The notes under the pieces are model-generated. The model had not been told where the DNA came from, searched no databases, and worked only from the letters and a program-made list of their open reading frames with translations. A stretch of 64,000 nucleotides of DNA. It comes from Patulibacter sp. SYSU D01012. GTDB taxonomy: Bacteria; Actinomycetota; Thermoleophilia; Solirubrobacterales; Solirubrobacteraceae. The stretch is taken from NCBI RefSeq assembly GCF_017916475.1, contig NZ_JAFMTB010000001.1:1326849-1390848 (forward strand), given 5' to 3'. Positions 60,203-64,000 of this stretch are shown piece after piece; position 1 is the stretch's first letter; each line of letters starts with the position of its first letter. The translations under genes and the position numbers were made by a program.

Positions 60203-60879
60203 CCCGCGGCCAGGCGCAGCACGGCGTCCAGCCCGTGCGCGGCGCCGGGTGGCGACATCGGCAGCAGCAGCGTGCGCATGCCGAGCGCAACGCCGCCGTT
60301 GTCGGCCGTCGCGTTGTCGCCGACGAACAAGCACTCCTCGGGGGCCGCGCCGACGGCCGCGGCGGCGGCAGCGAACAGCCGGGGGTCGGGCTTCGCCGCG
60401 CCGACCTCGAGGGACGACGTCCACGCGTCCACCGCGTCGAGCAGCCCCAGGCCCGCGGCGACGGGGCGCAGCTCGAAGCCGACGTTCGTCGCGACGCCGA
60501 TCGCGACGCCCCGCTCGCGCAGGCCGGCGAGCACGGGCGCCGCGTCGGGGTACGCGACCCAGCCGTCCGCCTCCAGCACCCGGTCGTACAGCCGGCGGGC
60601 CAGCGCCGGCGCGACGACCGTCGCGAGCAGGCCTTCGTACGCCCGCCGGTGGGTGGCGGCGTCCGTGTCGCGGCGCGCGTAGTCGTCGGCGATCGTCTCG
60701 GGGATCGACGCCGGGTAGGGGCCGCCGGGGACGGCGCCCGCGGCGTCGAGCGCCGCGGCCACCCGCGCGATCTCCGCGTCCGGCCACGCGGGCTCGAGGG
60801 CCCGCAGCCAGGCGGCGGGAGCCGCGGGGACGGCGAGCGTGCCCGCGAAGTCGAAGAGGACGGCGCGGATGGGCGGCAC
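60199..60879 (-). CDS. HAD-superfamily hydrolase
   Basis: This 226-aa HAD hydrolase has motif I VLFDFAGTL (nucleophile Asp), motif II ATNVGFE, motif III Lys in AAKPDPRLF and motif IV FVGDNATADN. The second Asp after the nucleophile is Ala, the same kind of change as in the HAD protein at 21976. The start is a GTG at 60879; longer frames add only low-complexity residues. Probable small-molecule phosphatase, substrate unknown. It is convergent with the small membrane gene and divergent from the secreted orphan at 60940. Confidence 0.85.
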   Translation of the reverse strand: MPPIRAVLFDFAGTLAVPAAPAAWLRALEPAWPDAEIARVAAALDAAGAVPGGPYPASIPETIADDYARRDTDAATHRRAYEGLLATVVAPALARRLYDRVLEADGWVAYPDAAPVLAGLRERGVAIGVATNVGFELRPVAAGLGLLDAVDAWTSSLEVGAAKPDPRLFAAAAAAVGAAPEECLFVGDNATADNGGVALGMRTLLLPMSPPGAAHGLDAVLRLAAG

Positions 60880-60927
60880 GGGCGCATCATCGCGGCCGCA
60901 GGCGCGTGCGGCGTACTCGCGGGCGGG

Positions 60928-60933
60928 TAGGCT
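60928..60933 (+). promoter_or_regulatory. -10 hexamer of the 60940 gene
   Basis: TAGGCT ends 6 nt before the ATG at 60940, predicting a leaderless transcript. Confidence 0.45.
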
Positions 60934-60939
60934 CGCGCC

Positions 60940-61641
60940 ATGCGTCCGTCCCGCCCTGCCCCGTCCCGGACCGCGGCGCTCGTGGCCGCGGGAGCCGCGC
61001 TGCTCGTCGCGGCCGCCGGCGGGGGCGCCGCGCCCGCGCGCGCCGCGTCGATCACCACGACGGCGGACGTCGCCGCCCGCCTGGCGCCGGGCCCGGCGCC
61101 CACGGCGCGGCGGCCCCGCGCCGTCACCCTGGACGTGTCCCTGGCGTGGGGATGGGACGCCGACGTCGGGGTGCCGCGGCAGACCCTGCAGCGCCTCGTC
61201 ATGCGCTTCCCGCGCGGGTCGCTCTACCGGGGCGGCGACCGGCCCTCCTGCTCGGCGGACCGGATCCGGCGGGCCGGGATCGCGGCGTGCCCGAAGGCCG
61301 CGATCGTCGGCCGGGGCCGGGTCCGCGCCGACGCCGACACCGTCCCGACGACGGCGCGGATCACGGTGGTCAACGGCGGCGGCACGCGCGTGCTCTTCTT
61401 CACCGAGATGGAGAACCCGGCGATCGTCCAGGTGCCCGTCGAGGGGCGCGTGCGCCGGACCTCGGGGCGGTGGGCGTACGAGCTGATGGTCGACATCCCG
61501 GGCGAGCTGCAGGTCGTGGGCGGCATCCCCATCTTCGTGCGCGACCTGCGGGTGACGGCGGGGCGCGGCGACTGGCTGGCCGTCTCGCGCCCGCCGACGG
61601 CGATCGGCGTCACGACGGTCCTCGGTCCGCCGCGCGGCTGA
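60940..61641 (+). CDS. Secreted protein of unknown function
   Basis: This 233-aa protein has a Sec signal peptide (MRPSRPAPSR, an Ala/Val core, cleavage near ARAAS at about 35). The mature part contains TLQRLVMRFPRG, then a Cys in RPSCSADRIRRAGIAACPKAAIVGRG; the two Cys could form a disulfide. It contains many short beta segments. Similar orphan secreted proteins appear to be common in this lineage, but this is recollection, not a search result. The start codon is 6 nt after a TAGGCT hexamer. Confidence 0.7.
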   Translation: MRPSRPAPSRTAALVAAGAALLVAAAGGGAAPARAASITTTADVAARLAPGPAPTARRPRAVTLDVSLAWGWDADVGVPRQTLQRLVMRFPRGSLYRGGDRPSCSADRIRRAGIAACPKAAIVGRGRVRADADTVPTTARITVVNGGGTRVLFFTEMENPAIVQVPVEGRVRRTSGRWAYELMVDIPGELQVVGGIPIFVRDLRVTAGRGDWLAVSRPPTAIGVTTVLGPPRG

Positions 61642-61692
61642 CGGTCGTCCGTCCCCGCGCCCCGCACCGGCATCGCCTGCGATCCTTCGGGC

Positions 61693-62214
61693 GTGGCTGG
61701 GGACGGACCCACGAGGGCGCGGCGCGACCAGGCCCGCCGTGCCGCGCGCGAGGCCGCGCGCGAGGCCGTCCCCGACGCGCCGTCCGCGCCGCGCGGCGGC
61801 CGGCCGGGCGGCCCCGGCGACCCGCTGTCGGCGGCGCTGCGCCGCGCCGGCCTGGTGCGGCTGCTCGTCCTCGGCCTGCTCGACGGCGACGAGCCCGCGT
61901 ACGGCAACCGCCTGATCGAGCGGATCCGCGAGCTCTCCGGCGGCCTCGTCACGGTCAACCCCAACACGATGTACCCGCTGCTGCGGACCCTCGAGGAGGA
62001 GGGGCTGGCCCAGGGCGAGTGGGAGCACCCCGTCCGCCGCTCCCGCCGCTTCTACCGCCTGACGCCCGCCGGGGCCCGGGCGCGCGAGGCGCTGCGCGGC
62101 GAGGTGCTGCCCGCCCTCGACGAGGTCGCGGAGGCCGTCGACCGGCTGCGCGCGGAGCTCGCCCCCGCCGCGCCGGACGGTCCCGGTCGATCAGCCAGTC
62201 AACCGTCCCGATAG
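61693..62214 (+). CDS. PadR-family transcriptional regulator
   Basis: This 173-aa regulator has a basic, disordered N-terminal extension (about 1-48) not usual in PadR, then the PadR winged helix: LVLGLLDGDEPAYGNRLIERI and VNPNTMYPLLRTLEEEGL, followed by WEHPVRRSRRFYRLTPAGAR wing and a C-terminal helix. PadR proteins sense phenolics or other small molecules and often control a neighbouring operon. It sits 85 nt before the fatty-acid-oxidation fusion gene in the same direction. The GTG start has GATCCT 6 nt upstream. Confidence 0.88.
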   Translation: MAGDGPTRARRDQARRAAREAAREAVPDAPSAPRGGRPGGPGDPLSAALRRAGLVRLLVLGLLDGDEPAYGNRLIERIRELSGGLVTVNPNTMYPLLRTLEEEGLAQGEWEHPVRRSRRFYRLTPAGARAREALRGEVLPALDEVAEAVDRLRAELAPAAPDGPGRSASQPSR

Positions 62215-62217
62215 GCT
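62212..62217 (+). promoter_or_regulatory. Possible -10 element of the 3-hydroxyacyl-CoA dehydrogenase gene
   Basis: TAGGCT includes the TAG stop of the PadR gene and lies about 80 nt before the ATG at 62299. If it is used, the leader is about 75 nt with an AGGAG (62280-62284) 14 nt before the start. Confidence 0.3.
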
Positions 62218-62298
62218 CCGCGACAGCCCGGCCGGCTGCCCCGCGCACGCCGCCGTGCGACCCCCTCGCATCCGATCTCCAGGAGCAGCAGAGCCGCC

Positions 62299-64000
62299 AT
62301 GTCGTTCATCTTCAAGGCCGCCGTCGTCGGCGCCGGGACCATGGGCGGGCAGATCGCGCAGACGATCGCCGCCGCCGGCCTCGACGTCGTCCTCAAGGAC
62401 GTCAAGCAGGAGCTCGTCGACCACGGGATCGCCGAGGCGCGGAAGGTCACCGAGCGCCAGGTCGGCAAGCTCGTGAAGAAGGGCAAGCTGGACGAGGCCC
62501 AGGCCGCCGCGCAGGTCGACGAGATCGTCGGCCGCATCCACGGCACCCTCAGCTACGACGGCTTCGGCGACGTCGACTTCGTCATCGAGGCCGTCCCCGA
62601 GAAGCTCGAGATCAAGCAGGCGGTCTTCGCCGAGCTCGACGCCGTCACCCCGGGCCACGCGATCCTCGCGTCGAACACCTCGGGCCTGATGATCTCGGAC
62701 ATCGCCGCCGCGACCGTCCGCCCGGACAAGGTCATCGGCTGCCACTACTTCTTCCCCGCGGCCGTCATGCCGCTGCTCGAGATCGTCGAGGGCGAGCTCA
62801 CCTCCCCCGACACGGTGCAGACGGCCTACGCCTTCGCGCAGCTGACGAAGAAGCAGCCGATCGTCGTCGCGGAGTGCCCGGGCTTCGTCGTCAACCGCAT
62901 CCTGGCGGCCGGGATCTCCGAGATCTTCCGCGCCCAGGAGGAGGGCGGCCTGTCGATCCAGAAGATCGACGACGGCCTGAAGGGCAAGACCCTGCCGATG
63001 GGCCCGTTCACGCTGATGAACTCCCTGGGCCTGGACCCCTCGCAGCACCTGCAGGCGCAGATGGTCGAGGAGTACGACGGCGGCGACACCTCGCCGGCGG
63101 CCCGCTTCTACGCGCACCGCCGCCAGGGCGAGCTCGTCGCGCAGGGCGACCTGGGCCTGAAGACCGGCGAGGGCTTCTACAAGGCCGACGGGTCCCCGAA
63201 CGTCGAGGGCGACGCCGACCCGGACGTCGACGCGATCGCCAACCTGGCCCACCTGGCGCAGGTGCGCGAGGCCGCGCTGCTGATCGAGGAGGGCGTCTGC
63301 GGCCACCGCGACGTCGACCTGGGCATGGCCGCCGGCACCGGTCTGGATCCGCGCCGCGGCATCCTGCCCCCGCTGGTGAAGGCCGACGTCGACGGCCTCG
63401 ACACGATCCTCGAGCGCTTCGAGGCCGCGGCCGAGGAGCACGGCGAGCGGTTCGAGGCGCCGGTGCTGCTGCGCCGGCTGGTCGCGCAGGGCCGTCTGGG
63501 CGCGAAGAGCGGCCAGGGCTTCTACACGTACCCGCAGTACGACGACGAGCAGCCGGCGGAGAAGGTCAAGCTCGAGACGCGCGGCGACGCCGTCATCGCG
63601 TGGCTCGACAACCCGCCGATGAACTCGATCTCGCCCCAGGTCGTCGCCGACCTGAAGACGGTCTGGCAGCACCTCGAGGCGAAGGGCGCCCGCGCCGTCG
63701 TCTTCGCGTCCGCCTCGCCGATGTCCGCCGTCTTCTCGGCCGGCGCCGACATCAAGGCGTTCACGACGATGGACGCGTCGGGCGGCAAGGGCCTCATGGA
63801 CGACGCGCACGCCGTGTTCCGCGAGTTCGGCCGCTCGAGCATCGTGACGATCGCCGCGGTGAACTCGATCGCGTTCGGCGGCGGCTCCGAGCTGGCCCTG
63901 GCGACCGACATCCGCATCGCCGCGCGCTCCGCCGTCTTCGGCCAGCCCGAGGTCAAGCTCGGCCTGATCCCGGGCTTCGGCGGCACGCAGCGCCTGCGGC
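62299..64000 (+). CDS. 3-hydroxyacyl-CoA dehydrogenase / enoyl-CoA hydratase fusion (3' end outside window)
   Basis: This beta-oxidation enzyme carries the NAD-binding 3-hydroxyacyl-CoA dehydrogenase domain first (about 1-185, [11 protein letters not shown], the SNTSGL motif and His in GCHYFFPA). Next come two C-terminal dehydrogenase domains (about 190-395) with [10 protein letters not shown] and GMGPF-like LPMGPFTLM. An enoyl-CoA hydratase/crotonase domain begins near residue 418 (SAGADIKAF oxyanion loop, [17 protein letters not shown]). This order is the reverse of FadB/FadJ and resembles archaeal bifunctional enzymes such as crotonyl-CoA hydratase/3-hydroxybutyryl-CoA dehydrogenase. It runs off the right edge. 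A PadR gene precedes it. Confidence 0.93.
   Translation, partial: MSFIFKAAVVGAGTMGGQIAQTIAAAGLDVVLKDVKQELVDHGIAEARKVTERQVGKLVKKGKLDEAQAAAQVDEIVGRIHGTLSYDGFGDVDFVIEAVPEKLEIKQAVFAELDAVTPGHAILASNTSGLMISDIAAATVRPDKVIGCHYFFPAAVMPLLEIVEGELTSPDTVQTAYAFAQLTKKQPIVVAECPGFVVNRILAAGISEIFRAQEEGGLSIQKIDDGLKGKTLPMGPFTLMNSLGLDPSQHLQAQMVEEYDGGDTSPAARFYAHRRQGELVAQGDLGLKTGEGFYKADGSPNVEGDADPDVDAIANLAHLAQVREAALLIEEGVCGHRDVDLGMAAGTGLDPRRGILPPLVKADVDGLDTILERFEAAAEEHGERFEAPVLLRRLVAQGRLGAKSGQGFYTYPQYDDEQPAEKVKLETRGDAVIAWLDNPPMNSISPQVVADLKTVWQHLEAKGARAVVFASASPMSAVFSAGADIKAFTTMDASGGKGLMDDAHAVFREFGRSSIVTIAAVNSIAFGGGSELALATDIRIAARSAVFGQPEVKLGLIPGFGGTQRLR

Noticed and set aside
1-64000. tRNA, rRNA, CRISPR array, prophage or transposase genes
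   Set aside because: None was recognised; no repeat arrays of CRISPR type, integrases or transposase motifs were seen.

Overview
The window is about three-quarters G+C, is densely packed, uses many GTG starts, and has no gene-free stretch above 300 bp. Gene content points to a high-GC actinobacterium of the Thermoleophilia / Solirubrobacterales type (Patulibacter- or Conexibacter-like). The indicators are lineage-typical secreted orphans, an actinobacterial IHF-like protein, a YrbE/MlaE permease pair, an AfsA-domain protein and type III glutamine synthetase. This placement is inference from gene content; no rRNA, tRNA, phage, insertion sequence or CRISPR array was seen.

Layout. 1-2.7 kb: the 5' part of an M14 carboxypeptidase, then a monothiol glutaredoxin and BolA, with an A-type Fe-S carrier divergent. 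2.7-12.1 kb: a glycosidase, a GT4-flippase fusion, a hydrolase, a shikimate dehydrogenase paralogue, a secreted orphan, an SDR, and TerC behind a yybP-ykoY (Mn2+) riboswitch. 12.3-17.5 kb: cobalamin-dependent methionine synthase, a 2-hydroxyacid dehydrogenase and a DUF488 protein, with a striking 46-bp palindrome upstream of metH. 17.5-23.9 kb: an MFS exporter-FAD monooxygenase pair diverges from a translationally coupled AfsA-HAD phosphatase-P450 operon that looks like a gamma-butyrolactone/butenolide signal pathway. This is the most novel-looking system here. 24-29.9 kb: a five-gene oligopeptide-type ABC operon with a rhodanese embedded in it. 30-35.5 kb: a LysR regulator, then glnN divergent from amtB-glnK; this GlnK lacks Tyr51. 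35.7-43.5 kb: an envelope-lipid transport cluster (two MlaE permeases, an MlaF-like ATPase, an MMPL transporter, a redox-dead thioredoxin-like protein). 43.5-50.2 kb: an IHF-like protein, an alpha-oxoamine synthase, an AlkA-type glycosylase, and a thiamine/HMP transporter with a TPP riboswitch in front of its binding-protein gene. 50.2-57.2 kb: a VWA-MoxR pair, a GT-C-like membrane protein, and a three-gene operon of an ArsA/Get3-like ATPase, a small helical protein and an APTR-repeat membrane protein. 57.2-64 kb: a D-glucuronyl C5-epimerase-like secreted protein, a Ser-tailed lipoprotein, a HAD phosphatase, a PadR regulator and a 3-hydroxyacyl-CoA dehydrogenase/enoyl-CoA hydratase fusion cut by the window end.

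Two general features stand out. Operons are tightly coupled by ATGA/GTGA overlaps. At least seventeen gene starts have a T-A-N3-T hexamer 6-9 nt upstream of the start codon, suggesting that leaderless transcription is common in this organism. Many starts below were chosen using this pattern, Shine-Dalgarno matches or signal peptides.
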